A stretch of 64,000 nt of DNA. It comes from Yarrowia lipolytica. Lineage: Eukaryota > Ascomycota > Dipodascomycetes > Dipodascales. The position numbers and the translations under genes were made by a program. Location: the NCBI RefSeq assembly GCF_001761485.1, contig NC_090774.1, positions 2,790,001 to 2,854,000 on the forward strand, given 5' to 3'. Each line of letters begins with the position of its first letter. Position 1 is the stretch's first letter. Below are positions 38,239-50,543 of this stretch, in pieces. Under the pieces are notes generated by a model. It worked only from the letters and a program-made list of their open reading frames with translations, searched no databases and was not told the DNA's origin.

Positions 38239-40005
38239 CTAAGACAATTGGTAAACCTCACCAAGCTTGGGGGCGTTGGAAATGATACCCATGAGGATTC
38301 CGGCAATGAGACCAGCAAAAGGGACGGTGAAAATCCATCCAAAGTAACACCAGGCAACCATTCGCCAGTTGACGGCCTTGATGGTTCCGTTACACAGACC
38401 GACGGCGACAATGGCACCGACAATGCACTGGGTGGTGGAGATGGGCAGGTTGAGACGGGTGGCCATGATGGTGGTGACGGCGGCGCCAAACTCCATGGAG
38501 AAACCTCGAGAGGGGGACTGCATGGTCATCTTGTTACCAAGGTTGGACATGAGGTTGTATCCGTAAGTCCACAGACCAATGACAAGGGCGCAAGAAGCGT
38601 AGACCAGGATCCACACGGGCACATCGGCCTTCTTTCCGGTCTGGTTGGTGGACCAGATCTGGTAGATGGTGGTCAGGGGACCGACAGCGTTGGAGATATC
38701 GTTAGAACCGTGGGCAAAAGAGGCAGTGCAAGCGGTGACACACTGGAGGAAGGAGTACAGAGCCTCGACCTTGTTGTCGTACTTCTTGGCCTTGGAGAAC
38801 ATCTTTCGGAGATCGCCGGACAGAGCGTGGCCGGAGGTCTTCTGGGCGGCAATGACATCGACGGTCCAGCCGTGCGAAATGGCCTTCCAGAAGAGCTTGG
38901 GCCAGTTCTTGGGGTTTCGGGCCAGGACCTTCCAGGACTTGTCGACGGACTCGAGGGCGGCAGCTCGGGAGGCGTTGGTTCGCTCGTCCTCCTCGGACTC
39001 GACAGACTCGATACCGTTGTGCTTCTCGGGGTTGGAGGAGACCACCAGAATCTGCTGCTCCTCGTCCTCGGTGAGGTCATCGCCCTCGTAGCCGTTGAGA
39101 TGGCCGTAGTACTCCAGGTACTCCTCCTTGGTTCGGACAAACTTGTAGTAGTCGACCACATAGTCGTGTCGGTTCATTCCCTCGGGCATGGGGGGCACCT
39201 CTCCTCGGTAGTAGAGCATGGGACCGTAGAAGATGTCCCAGGCTCGCAGGGTGTGGTCCTCCTTGACGAGCTTTCGGTAGAAGAAGGGCTGGAGGAAGAT
39301 TCCGTAGAGCAGGGCGGCGACGGCTCCGACACCGATGATGGAGCCGACGGTGGCACCGGTGGACAGCTTGTCGAGCTTCAGGTTGGGGGCTCCCTTCCAC
39401 ACAATCAGCATGGTGAGCACGCCAAAGGTGATGCCGACGTAGATGTAGCCCATCCACAGGGCATTTCGCAGGGCGTTCTTTCGCTCCAGAACAACGTACT
39501 TGGTAACGAGGTAGATGAGGGCAGCAAAGCCTCCGGCAATGGCGGGGGCAATGAACCACGAGGCGACAATCTTGGAGAATCCCTCCCAGCCCCAGTGGAC
39601 TCCTCCACCTCCGTTGGTGGCGATGGCGGCTCCGATGACGGCGCCGACGATGGAGTGTGTGGTGGAAACGGGGATACCGAGCCGGGTAGCGATGGTGAGC
39701 CAGACAGAGGAGCCGACAAGAGCGCACATCATGAGCAGCATGAGGCCGGCGGGGGTCTCAGTGAAGGGGTCAACGTCAATGATCTTGTTTCGAATGGTAT
39801 CGGTGACTCGGGCACCGGCCAGAACGGCACCGAGGAACTCGCAGATAGCGGCGAGAATCATGGCCTGCCAGTACTTGAGGGCTCGCGAAGAGACCGAGGT
39901 GGCAAAGGAGTTGGCGACATCGTTGGCTCCAATGTTCCACGCGTCCAGGAACGCGAAGATCATCGCCAGCGCGAAGATGTAGTCGAATTGGTGAAGAGCG
40001 GCCAT
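38239..40005 (-). CDS. PHO89: Phosphate transporter Pho89 (PiT family)
   Basis: A 588-residue polytopic membrane protein (about 12 hydrophobic segments) starting MAALHQFDYIFALAMIFAFL at the ATG at 40005. Both PiT signature repeats are intact: GANDVANSF at residues 26-34 and HGSNDISNAVGPL from residue 432. VSTTHSIVGAVIG in the first half is mirrored by ISTTQCIVGAIVAVGLCNG in the second, as expected for the internal duplication of this family. A long charged cytosolic loop (about residues 260-400) separates the halves. Yeast Pho89 co-transports sodium and phosphate at alkaline pH in the plasma membrane and is induced by phosphate starvation through Pho4. A CACGTG lies about 600 bases upstream and a CACGTT closer. 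No intron is seen. Strong codon bias also leaves the antisense strand open. Confidence 0.95.
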   Translation of the reverse strand: MAALHQFDYIFALAMIFAFLDAWNIGANDVANSFATSVSSRALKYWQAMILAAICEFLGAVLAGARVTDTIRNKIIDVDPFTETPAGLMLLMMCALVGSSVWLTIATRLGIPVSTTHSIVGAVIGAAIATNGGGGVHWGWEGFSKIVASWFIAPAIAGGFAALIYLVTKYVVLERKNALRNALWMGYIYVGITFGVLTMLIVWKGAPNLKLDKLSTGATVGSIIGVGAVAALLYGIFLQPFFYRKLVKEDHTLRAWDIFYGPMLYYRGEVPPMPEGMNRHDYVVDYYKFVRTKEEYLEYYGHLNGYEGDDLTEDEEQQILVVSSNPEKHNGIESVESEEDERTNASRAAALESVDKSWKVLARNPKNWPKLFWKAISHGWTVDVIAAQKTSGHALSGDLRKMFSKAKKYDNKVEALYSFLQCVTACTASFAHGSNDISNAVGPLTTIYQIWSTNQTGKKADVPVWILVYASCALVIGLWTYGYNLMSNLGNKMTMQSPSRGFSMEFGAAVTTIMATRLNLPISTTQCIVGAIVAVGLCNGTIKAVNWRMVAWCYFGWIFTVPFAGLIAGILMGIISNAPKLGEVYQLS

Positions 40006-40063
40006 TGTAGAGGAGTTTGTGGTGGTCGAATTCGATGGAGACAAAATCCTCAGGATGGCCTCA

Positions 40064-40075
40064 CGATTATATATT
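40064..40075 (-). promoter_or_regulatory. TATA-like element of PHO89
   Basis: ATTATATATT lies about 60-70 bases before the PHO89 ATG on the minus strand. Confidence 0.45.
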
Positions 40076-40609
40076 CTTTTCGGGGTTTGATGTCGGTTAA
40101 TATTTAGAGTTGTATTTTAACGTTAGCATTAGTCTAAGTTACGGTTAGTCTTCGAGGTTAATACAAGATTTAGACTGATAGATGACCTTTTTTAGGGTTA
40201 TCGAAAAGTATGGACGAAAATGGCGGTAGAAAAATGGGGATTTGGAGGGGATTTTTTTCGAGGGGATAATTGGGCTGTGACCGATCAGGGCTACATTTTC
40301 GTATTTTTTTGTTTTTTCCCCCCAACTTTTCACGTTTAAAATAAACTTTGTCCATTTCCCCCCACAACGTGCGGACTTTCAGCCGTCTCATTGGCCCAAA
40401 TAAAGTTGGTTAGTTTAGGTGTCAGATTTATTTTATTTGATGTTTTCATTAGTCAGGATGACGTTGGCTCAGGGAGAAAGACTCCCGATCTTTGTCTGGG
40501 ATTAGCCTGATTTTTATTCATCGAAAGATCCACGTTTTTTTTATTTTCCATTTATTTTTCAATTTTTATATATTTCCCAATTTGTTCCAATTTTTTTATT
40601 CCCCTACCC

Positions 40610-40615
40610 CACGTG
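40610..40615. promoter_or_regulatory. Candidate Pho4 site CACGTG upstream of PHO89
   Basis: CACGTG (in CCCACGTGGA) lies 605 bases before the PHO89 ATG; the weaker CACGTT lies at about 40331-40336. Pho4 binds CACGTG strongly and CACGTT weakly in S. cerevisiae. Its use here is inference. Confidence 0.4.
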
Positions 40616-40970
40616 GACCACGCACCATACACCACCAAAGTATGATAATTTAAAGTTCAGATCTTATTTACAAATGTCACCGATATTGCATGGGGTCAAT
40701 GTCGCCTATGGGAGAAGAGATTTTGTCGATTTGGCGGGAGCATGCGGGCCCGAGGGAGTTTTTCGTTTGATTTTGTTGTTCTTCATTGATCTGGTGGTTC
40801 ATTCTGATTTACTGGTTCGATGTGGATTGAAATATCGGCCATATTGGTCGAGTAGTGACCAGTTTGGATGGCTGCAATTTGGTCTTTTTTTTAGCCAAAA
40901 ATTGACTTGAAAATTGACCACTGGACAAAGCCGTTCGCTCGCCTTTTGGTTCGCTTCTTCGCTTCTATTT

Positions 40971-40998
40971 TTCATTTTTCATTTTTCATTTTTCACAA
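40971..40998. repeat. 7-bp tandem repeat TTTTTCA
   Basis: Four copies of TTTTTCA, within a T-rich block. Confidence 0.88.
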
Positions 40999-43378
40999 AT
41001 TCACTTTTTATTTTATTTTCACTCTTTAGTGTTCAGTCTCAGTCCACAACTGTCGCTGTGGGAAAGATGGCGGGATGAGAGCGGCAGAAGGAGAATCTGC
41101 GGGCTTGGAGCGACATTTTGGTCCAGTTTTTACGACAATTGAACGAGATCTGGGCGATCTGGACGTTTCCAAACAGGTAGCCATGACGACTTCCCCGTAC
41201 TCTGGGACTCACTTCTTGCCCATTCGGACTCACCCTTCCGCGACTCTCACTAGCAGCGGATCTTCGAGCTTGGCAGCTGGCTCTACCAACCGCGCTGCAC
41301 CGAACACTATGTCTATCGTTTGTCCCGGTGGTGCCATTATCGCACTAGCACGCCGCCTCTGACTAATCCTGGATGGGGCAGAAATACCCGAACTTAAGGG
41401 CTGGGGCCGTTGGAAGCCTGCAGTTGCACTCTAGTGGGACTGATGCATCAGCAGCAAACAGATGGCCGCTTCTCGACGTATTATTGGCAGAATTTGGGGC
41501 TTCTGAACAGAGTGAACACCAAAACACCAAAACATCATATAATACATGTTCGGGACCTGATGGACACCAGGGAACTTGTGAAGATGAAATGAATTGCGAG
41601 AAAACCCTTCCTGGATCTTCCCTCATGGCAATTGGCCCATTTTTGAGCCCAATATGAAACCCGTTGAAAAAGTGAGAAAAATTAGAAGCTCCAGAAATTG
41701 TTCAAAAAGAGACCCTGATGGTCTAAAAGTTGAATGATGGACTCATAGATGTAATAGAAGGAACTTTGTAAGAAAAAATTTATCAATCTCTCCCTATAGA
41801 CATTCTTTTATAATCATTTCTTGCCCCCATCCAAGAACCACCCCAACTCGAGTTACAAGCCCATCCAACTCGACATCTAAACACATGAGACGTAATTAAA
41901 AGCTCCCATGACATTCACGTGACTAAAATATCCCCCTTCATATCCTCTATCATCACATAATACCCCTCCTTGGTCCCATTACACCCACCCCACGTGGTAT
42001 GCTCTCCCCCCCTCCCCCAAAAGTCAAAAGCATCCCAAAGTCGACCGTTGTACATACCCGTAATACACCTCAGACTGTTGTAACTAAATGTGGCTAATTT
42101 ATGTCCTTCGTTTCTAGGCAGGCGTAATTTTAATTTTTTATTTCCCTTTTTTTCCCTACTTTTTCTCCTCTCAAAGTCTATCATCAAGTTATGGCAATCT
42201 CGAAGAGATGAACGAACGGAAAATAACACAGTTAAAACAGGAAATATATATTTTTCTACTGCTAAAAAATGTATCAGAATCCTCTCCTTATTGCTGCGAA
42301 CAATATCCATCAATCCGATTTCAGATCGCATCAATATCCGTCAAGTTGGGGCCATTTCTAGAAACACATGCGGCGTTACACTTATTATTCATTCTTTTTC
42401 CAGCAGAGGTAAAATCAAATAAAATCAATCATAAATTATAAATTAGTTTTATCGAGTCATACGCCGACAGTTTGGGCTATAGGGGTAGTAGGTGGGATTT
42501 GAAGGTATGATCAGAGTAGCAATTTTTCGCTGACCTTTTTGGTATTTTCTACTTCCCATTTCCCGCCATAACGTTCCATTTCCCACTTTTTATTTTATTT
42601 TATTTTTTATTTTCGAATTATTTTGAATTATTTTTATATTTATTTCTTTCCACTTACTCCGCCTCCCAGTTTGAGCTCAATTTAAAACGTCGTATTTGCG
42701 ATGCAAGTCCAAACACAGTTGGCCGATTAGGTGTAGTTTGATGTTATTTTCGAGGGCGCAGAATCCCGCATTTCTCGACGGTTTTCGCCCATCCACGCTC
42801 AAATCCCGTCTTGCGCCCGTCGAAAAAGATTTTCTCAATCGTCGACACCTCGAAAAACGTTGTATTCCGCCCCAGAGGTCTGCCAAGACACGTATCTGGG
42901 CTCCGAAACATAAAGTTTTACATTTAAACATTTTGGTTATCTAGTTTCAGCGAAAAACCTTGGCAATCCACGTGGTAAATTGAGTTCGGAAATAAGAATA
43001 GAGTTTGGTTTTGCCGTGCCAACCGCCAAGAGGTCCTCTGCCAAGAGCACGTGCGGATTTGGAAGCTATTGGAGGCGGATGGAGGGATTGAGCGATTGAG
43101 GTGATTTTGGGCGAGATTTTGTCGACATTTTCAGGTGGATTTTAAAAGGAGGTAAAAATTGGAATATTGGAAAAATACTTGCAAAACTGGAAATTTGGCA
43201 AAGTTGGGAAATCGGTCTCAATTGCCGACAAACTTCATTCTAGAATTAGGTAGGAGTAACGTGATCGCTTGAGGCTTCGTCTTTGGCTTCGTCTTCAGCT
43301 TCGTCTTTTTCGACCTTTTTTGCCAATTTTTTTTTTCGACCTCTTTTTCGTTGTCTTTTTCGTCATCTTCTTCAGGGT

Positions 43379-43398
43379 TTTTTTTTTTTTTTTTTTTG
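43379..43398. repeat. Poly-T tract
   Basis: About 20 T in a row, close to an A-run (43407-43417) of the opposite polarity across GATCGGCGG. Confidence 0.9.
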
Positions 43399-44039
43399 AT
43401 CGGCGGAAAAAAAAAAGAGCCAGACGAAGATTCCCGCATCACGTGACCTCTTAACCCTGCCTCCCTCCCCCGTCGACATTGGTGTCTCAGAATGGGCGTG
43501 GAAACCCAAATGGTGTCATCATTTCAGCCGATGGCTGGAGGCACGTGTATAGACAAGTTTTTCTGAAACTGTCTTTTTTTTTTTTCAAGTTTTTTTTTGA
43601 AATTTTTCTTGTCATTTTTTCTTGGCGAAAAAATGGAGTGGAGGAGAGACAACACCAAGTTGATGAAAACGGGTCTATTTGGCAAACGGACAGTAGTAGA
43701 TGGAAAATCTCGCGTCGGGGAATCCAATCATGTGATTTTCGTCGTCTCAAACCCTCCAGTTCGAATTCTAGGCCGGGCTCTATCTGTCTTGGCCTCCCTC
43801 TCCCTCCCTCCAATCTCACACGACACCAACCGATCTTCCAACAGTCCGAGTCTGAGTCAGAATCAGTTGCCAGGAGTTGCATCTGTGTCAGATGGCAGGT
43901 TCCATGCATCGAGGCTGTGTCAGGATTGTCAGAGTGTGCCCGAGTGTTGTCGTGTGACCGTCGATCGGAGTTCAATGGTGATTAATGGTGACTAATGGCG
44001 AGAATGACAAGAAAGACACATGACGAGAATGGTAAGTAG

Positions 44040-44090
44040 TGACCATGACACGTAATTACCATGACACGTAATTACCATGACACGTGACCC
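44040..44090. repeat. Direct repeat ACCATGACACGTAATT
   Basis: Three nearly exact copies of the 16-base unit ACCATGACACGTAATT, the last ending in ACGTGACC. It carries ACACGT words in phase. Confidence 0.82.
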
Positions 44091-44765
44091 AGATACTCGG
44101 TTTGTACTCGCTCACTCATATCAAGCTACCTCTACAAGTTGCTCTCTTCACAGTCATAACACAGTATGAAGATGAAGTGAGGAGTTTAGCGGTGTCACGT
44201 GACCAAATTGTCGGTTGTATGACATGAAGTGATCGACCATGTATGTTGCCTGCCCAACCGCTTGACGTTTGTAATCCTCTACCCACCCTTTACACACGCA
44301 GTCCACCAACCCGGATGTCCACCTGTCCGGTCAGGAGGAATAACTAAAACAGACGGTAAATGGGAATCTGGGTCTGATTAAGAGCTGGTTGACCATTCTC
44401 GTACAGATTATGGGCCATGATAGTGGCTACTGGTGTGTGTGTACAAGTACATACTCACACAGCGATACAAGGGAGCACACTCGGTACAGCAATACGCATG
44501 GATAAAGCCCGATGCTGCTTTTCCGTACTTTCCGGTGCTTTTACGGAGCACTCACCGACTGTCAATGTTGCTCTAGGCTCCCATTTCGGCCTACTGGAAG
44601 GAAGGCAGGTAAATCCGCCGCCATTGGTGCGATCTTTTGACGTTTGACGGCGGTGAGGGAGATTTGACATATCTTTTGGGGCGATTAGGATGATTGGGGT
44701 GATTGGGGACTGGGTATCTACAAGTAGAAGAAGGCTATTGGGGATAACGAAAAAAGGTGTGGAGC

Positions 44766-44825
44766 CAGGTATGGAGACAGGTATGGAGACAGGTATGGAG
44801 ACAGGTATGAAGGCAGATATGAAGA
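44766..44825. repeat. 12-bp tandem repeat GGTATGGAGACA
   Basis: About five copies of GGTATGGAGACA; the last two are degenerate. Confidence 0.9.
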
Positions 44826-46747
44826 CGAGATAACACTGACTCCAAATCAACTTCAACCAACTTCAAATCAACTCCCCATAGTCTTCCATCAACTCTCATC
44901 GACTCCCCCCATCCCTGCCTCATTTCCGCAGCATCCGCATCCAACGCCAAAGTAAACGCCAAAACGTCAAAACGTCTGTTGTACTACCTGTGATCTTCCG
45001 CAAAAGTTCCAAAACCCTCAATCGGAGTTAGACTACGCTTGGCTCCAATATGGGCCGTTTCGGGCTTCCGTCTCGCGCAAAAGTCATCAGTTTTGACACA
45101 TGACAGGCGGTAGGGGTGGTGGGGACATTTGACATCCGATTTGGAGCCAAAAGGACGCAAAAAAAAGGATCAAAAAGTGTGAAAAAGTTGCCCCAGACGG
45201 AGGCCAGAGTCGATTCTTCACCCTGTTTCCACTCCCATCCTCCTTCTTTACTCTCAGCTCGCGACTTCCCCCTAACTTGTTCGGCTACTGTGCAACAGTA
45301 CAATGGTAGTCTCTGGATCCCCAGTAGCGCTATTTTTAGTCCGATTCAAGGTGAGCAATATTATGACCAGCCGTATCAACTATCCAAAGAGATGGATTTG
45401 GTTCTCACCCCATTTATATAACACACTCATAAGTCCCTTCTGTTCTGGATACAGCACAACACCTCGGCCAAATCGGCAAAAACACAATAACGGGAATACA
45501 CAACACCCACTGTATCACGTTACCTCCCCAACCATCCTTCCCATCCTCCCCATCCCGCCTCCCCATCGTGCATGCCAAGCAGGAGCAATACATGTGCCTC
45601 GCCATCGACTCTGATAGGTGGGCCGTTAGTAGGGCGCTACGGAAGCCGAGCTAGCGCTAACGTCAATCTAACCAGCTGGGTTTCGAAGGACACAAACAGA
45701 CGCCACCGGTGGCGCCCGCGCGCATCTACTAGGCGACTAAAACGGCGCTAGAGCGAGTTTATGTCAGCTCCAGTCGGAAAACGCAAAAACCCGACATGTC
45801 CCCTGACCAAAGTCGGAGTTATCCGATGGATTTTTGATGCCAAGAATGTCACGAGACTGGCTTTCAAGTCGGAGGGAAAATCGGATGACTTTTGGCCGAG
45901 TTGGCCTCAGAAAGAGTTTTCTCGCAGGGATTTCCAAAAGGACCTTCTAGTGAACAGTAAAGGCGCCATGCTTGCAAATCAAGCCAGAATTAGTTGATAG
46001 TGTGTTTCCAGATGCCTTGGTCAAGTGCATGGACCAACCGTAGTGTCTGAACAGTAGATGTGGCATGTAGGACTGTACATACGGGTATGGACACTATATC
46101 ACGTAATATAAACCGGGCTCTGGAGGTCAAATGTAGCAACAAGACAAAAACAAAACAACCAGAGTCCATTCCGCCCTTGTCAACAGTCCCCACAACATTC
46201 CAGCATCCCAACAAGTCCGGATCCAAACAACGAGCTCAGTAGCACCTCTTAAGTCGACTTTGAGAGGACTATCGGACGCATCCCAATGTAACCTGGTTGT
46301 GTAGGAACACAACTATGCACATCTAAGCAGCTAAATATCAAGTCTGCGTTCTTGTTAGTCTTCTGGAATCGCCTCATATGTGATTGGTGGTGAATACAGG
46401 GGTTTTTGTTGCCCAGACTACCAAAACACGTGTCTGTCGGGATCTGAAAAAGGAAGGAGAATGAACCAAGTTCAGCGATTGTTTCCATGTACTTTTTGTG
46501 TCCATGGGTTCATAAGTCATGTACTTTTTGGGTCCATTAGTTCGTCGGAGTTGTGGTGAAAGGAGTGTATTGAGGGCATGAAGGAAATGTGCACCAAGCT
46601 CATTTTTATACCAATCAATAGAAAATAGCTCATTTAATACAGAAAAACGGTTGTTTTGTCCAAATATTTGATTTTTACGTCTTTTTTTGCGCAAATAAGT
46701 TCTCCCCTGATTCTTTAAATTGACAAAAAAAGGGCCCGAAACCACAA

Positions 46748-46828
46748 TCCGATATAGTGTAGGGGCTATCACATCACGCTCTCAAGCTGATAACCGTGGA
46801 GACCGGGGTTCGATTCCCCGTATCGGAG
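46748..46828 (+). tRNA. tRNA-Glu (CTC) with a 9-nt intron
   Basis: 81 nt including an intron. Acceptor TCCGATA pairs perfectly with TATCGGA; discriminator G. The D-arm and loop (TAGTGTAGGGGCTATCA) and T-arm CGGGG-TTCGATT-CCCCG are nearly identical to yeast tRNA-Glu. The anticodon stem is TCACG/CGTGG and the loop reads CTCTCA then, after a 9-nt intron AGCTGATAA (46785-46793), C. This puts CTC at positions 34-36. The intron sits at the canonical place, after base 37. Mature length is 72 nt, and it decodes GAG. Cytosolic splicing by the tRNA endonuclease is expected. Confidence 0.95.
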
Positions 46829-46830
46829 TA

Positions 46831-46837
46831 TTTTTTT
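46831..46837 (+). terminator. Pol III terminator of tRNA-Glu
   Basis: A run of seven T begins two bases after the discriminator of the tRNA. It is a standard RNA polymerase III stop. Confidence 0.88.
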
Positions 46838-49800
46838 AAATAGTATTTTTAGGTCGATTAGTAAGCAAAGGGGATGGGTGTAGGAATATTGTCAATTGGC
46901 TGTCTTTTTCGAGAGCAGAAACAGCAAATCTGGACTGTATCCATACAATGTTCAGGGATATGATGGGGTAGGAGGGTGTCGATTCAGAGACACAGGTTCT
47001 TAGGTCTTTTTGACTCTTGGAGTATCTACTTACTATCAATGACGACTCTGATGGTCATTCGGAAGATCCAATGAGGCCTTGAGTCCACTTATCGCCATCG
47101 TAGATGTCAAGATGGACTCTTTATGGAGATTTATGAACAGAAGAAGTCTTGTGGGATTTGCTGTCTGAGTAGGGAGTATGGAGCGACTGCTGAAACCATC
47201 GAGTCCAGTCCAGAGAACGAGAGGTGGTGTTGGAGCAGTTGGTAGCAGGAGTAGTTGGTAGCCGGAAGATGACTACACTTCTGTCTGGTTTCCAGTAATT
47301 GCATCTCAATCATTCCTTGCCCTGTTCCAGTCATGGGCTCAGTCCCATCTGTCTACCAACTGGTCCTGTATAGTTCCGAGAGAATGACGAGATTGACATA
47401 ATGGCGCCTTACATAGGCCAGTCTTTCAAACAGCTGCGCCAGGTTAATGGTAGGCAGTCATTGACAAGCCCAGAATCATTTAAGACCGTTCCTGTCCAGA
47501 GCAGTAAGGACGTCCAAGTGTGGTCAAAAGACCCGAGTGGAAGTGGTGCACGGTCTGATTACCTCTGATATCCACTAAAGTGTCCAATCACGAACATTCA
47601 GCGGCTTCCACGTCTACTTTGGTTTTCCTGACCGCAGAGTCTGTCCACAGGAGTCAGTGAACACAGGAGTCATATCATCACCCCGCGGGCTCGTTGAAGA
47701 GTTGATCAAGGAAGTCAAGTTGTTTGGCAAAGTCATTGTGGTTTCCACATAATTTCAAGCGCACCCAAATCGGTCCATTCTCATCGAACTGGGTATCTCT
47801 GTTGGACCCAAGATAAGTCAGGGTTAGTAAGGGTTTGTTACCAAAAGACAGTAAAGAGTGGTCGAGATGATTCTGAGCAGTCTGGTTGTGTCAATAACAC
47901 ATGTATCCAGAGCTCAAATTCTCGTGTCACTCATTCTAGCTATTCTAGGTGATGCGGTGAGACAACTCGAGAAGACAGAGAACAGTCTGGTTGGACTATT
48001 GCAAAGTCTTGGAGAGGAGAAAGAGTTCTATGAACCGAGAAGGTGGTCTAGTTTCTTTCTTCACCATTAAATATCCTTTCTGGTTGCTCTAGTCAGCCCA
48101 AATCTGCTGCACTTGAAATTGTCCGATATCTCTGGGGAGATTTGTTGACAATTTGTGTATGCGGCAATGGTAGAGAAGATGCGAGTATAGAAATGGATTA
48201 TATCGACACGAGTGTTTAACAAGTATTGAGGAATATCCACATCTTTTCATATGCAAAAAAACAGATATGACTGATTTCGTCAACATGGATGTTAGATTTA
48301 GACGGACAATACTTGGATTGCAAAAGATGAGAGATTAAAAATGAAGAGATGAAAGAAGACGACGACAGAAACAGCAACGACAACCACTACTTGTCGCCTC
48401 GAGAAAGCACTACGTCAATGAGACTGTCAAACAGAGATTGAGTCGATGATAGTCACGGTAGAGGTGCCGCTTCTGAACTGGTCTAAAAGTCTTATTGACT
48501 TCTTCCACGTATCTCATACTCCTAGAGACATGATACAGTGCAGCGTAACCAAAGCTCTTACTTGTGCTGTAGTTCTCTACCTCACAAACGATGGAGTATC
48601 GGGTCAGGGTGTCATGTCCCTAGCTATAGATGACATTCTAGCGCCGATAGTCTGTTGAGGTGGTTTGGCTGTCTCTATCATGTTATCTCCTTCTTCTTGC
48701 AACTTGCGATACCATCTCTTTTCAGTTGAGCCAGAAGAAGGACACAAGCCAACTCTTCTCCATCTAGCCCTCGAGTTCTAGCCCTGCAGAGCTCAGAATC
48801 TTGTGCCCATCTCGTCACGGCAATATCATATCAGCCTTATTAGGTCAACCGGTCCAGTGAGGTCAGCCAAATATTCCTGGTCAGCCAGGTCTGGTCTGGT
48901 AAGCTCACTCAATTAGGCCAACCCTCCTCCCCAAGTATCGCACACCCCGGACACATGTCAGAGGTTCGCCCAAACTTGTCCGTCAGACTTACCAAAGCGA
49001 TATGTTGAGCACAGACCACGCTGCTGTTGCCAAAACATCGCCATCTACCACCGACAGTGTCTGGAGGAGCTCCCACTTGTGTCTGGCACCGGAGGGTCTT
49101 CATATCCACATAGTCCACCCAACAGAAGCCACAAGAACTTCAACAGTGATACTAGAGACAACCGGTAAAGACAGTTGTGCGCACATGTGTCTAAATATCC
49201 CCATTGTCCAGTCATCGTATCAAATCCGTCTGAGACCACCCTCCGCTCCGCTCCGATCCCAACAGAAAAGAACCCCCTTGGATCTACCCAGACCCTTTTT
49301 TCTACTCAACGACTTACGGAACACATGTTCCGATGAACCGGATTCCTCTCGTAACGGACGCTAGTAGTTCAACGAATCCTGGTACCAGTTTTGGATGACT
49401 CCGGCTGTCACCAGCCAGCATGCGGTTTTGCGGAAAGAGTCGTCACCCAGACAGAAAAGAGCACTTCGGGGTCACAGAGGCACGGACTCGACTGAGCGCC
49501 TCGGCTGCTGAGTTCTGGTCGTCCGGTCGATAACCAATCTTGCCCGACAAGTGGTAGAGCTGGTCGTACCAATCCAGATGCTGACAACGGAGAGCGGTGA
49601 TCAGACAGACATGTGAAGGGGCAGTAACGAGATCGGAACGAGAGTAGCAAGAGTAAGCCGGTTGGAGCAATACAGTAGAATCGTGATTGACATTCCTCTT
49701 CGTTCTTCCTAGATCTCCGTCAGAGAAGCACGGTCAAAAAATTGGGGGGAGTGGGGGGGGGTCTAGGAACCAGTGTAAGACCAAGACGAAGATAAACAAG

Positions 49801-50145
49801 TGAAAAGTCTAGCTACAAGACGGAGATGAACAGGTGAAACAAGTGAAACATCTAGAAACAAGACCAAGAGAAACCCAGTGAACCATCTCGAAACACCCAT
49901 GCAAAAGTCGCAGGTCTAATGTGTTCTCTCTTGCACCAATCTATGGTATTCCCCTCATCAACCATTAATAACGTCTTTGTAAGGAGATTGCCCTATCAAA
50001 GCAATTAATGGATCTGATGGGCATTATTATGTCATTGTTTGTTTTTTCCCCACAGTTGGTGGTCAAGATGCTTACGTTTGGTCCTTGAAGAACCATGTGA
50101 CTCCAAGTGAGTATCGTCGAATACAGCTTGTGAAATAGTAGTCTC

Positions 50146-50226
50146 GGAACACCAGCATCTCGTCTCAGGAGACTAGCATCTCGTCTCAGAACACTAGCAT
50201 GTCGTCTCAGAACACCAGCATCTCGA
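50146..50226. repeat. About 21-bp tandem repeat (AACACCAGCATCTCGTCTCAG)
   Basis: About four degenerate copies of a 20- to 21-base unit containing CAGCATCTCGTCTCAG. Read on the minus strand it gives a short Arg/Asp/Leu-rich periodic peptide, which is a by-product. Confidence 0.85.
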
Positions 50227-50543
50227 AAAGCAGCCGGTTGCGCCAAATCGCCAAATCAGCGCCCCTAGAACCGTGCTCCGCCCTTGGTTCATTCTTTTAC
50301 GTTTGGCACCTCTACGCAAACGTCCCTTTTGCGCCTTGTGGTGAACTCAGCGAGTTACCCCTACCATCAAATATTATCAGCCCATTTGTCCCCTCTTCGT
50401 CTGGCACTTCGGGGAGCCATGTTGCCAGGGTGTGAATGTGGTGTGCAACTCCGTGTCCCCAATTCTGCTCAGCTCTGTAGACGGAAAAAAACGCCATAAG
50501 TGACATGTATCGCTGTCCGGGGTTCCCCAGTGTTTTATTATCA

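Larger units (their letters stand above)
40006..46747. other. 6.7-kb gene-poor stretch upstream of PHO89
   Basis: No gene I can support. 40006-40670 is the PHO89 promoter. The region has many T- and AT-rich blocks (40540-40600, 40960-41025, 42120-42170, 42590-42650, 43300-43400) and repeats listed separately. 43479-43985 is open on both strands but carries only Phe/Lys low complexity. 41234-41337 (minus) and 45600-45740 (plus) show isolated splice-like signals without a recognisable protein. The right end is the 5' flank of tRNA-Glu. Confidence 0.5.

Noticed and set aside
38248-40107. A 619-codon open frame antisense to PHO89
   Set aside because: It mirrors PHO89 almost exactly, is Gly/Val/Asp-rich and shows no domain. 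It results from the strong codon bias of PHO89.
41234-41337. Minus-strand ATG exon candidate (MAPPGQTIDIVFGAARLVEP) ending at a GTGAGT donor
   Set aside because: No CTAAC-type branch site with an acceptor follows in a usable distance, and the peptide resembles nothing I know. Left uncalled, but RNA reads could settle it.
43479-43985. Overlapping frames of 168 (plus) and 162 (minus) codons
   Set aside because: Both depend on poly-T/poly-A tracts and show no domain or splice logic.
45303-45745. Possible small spliced gene (ATG at 45303; acceptor after ATCTAACCAG near 45676)
   Set aside because: The acceptor is good but the donors (GTGAGC, GTGGGC) are weak and each joined product is unlike any known small protein.
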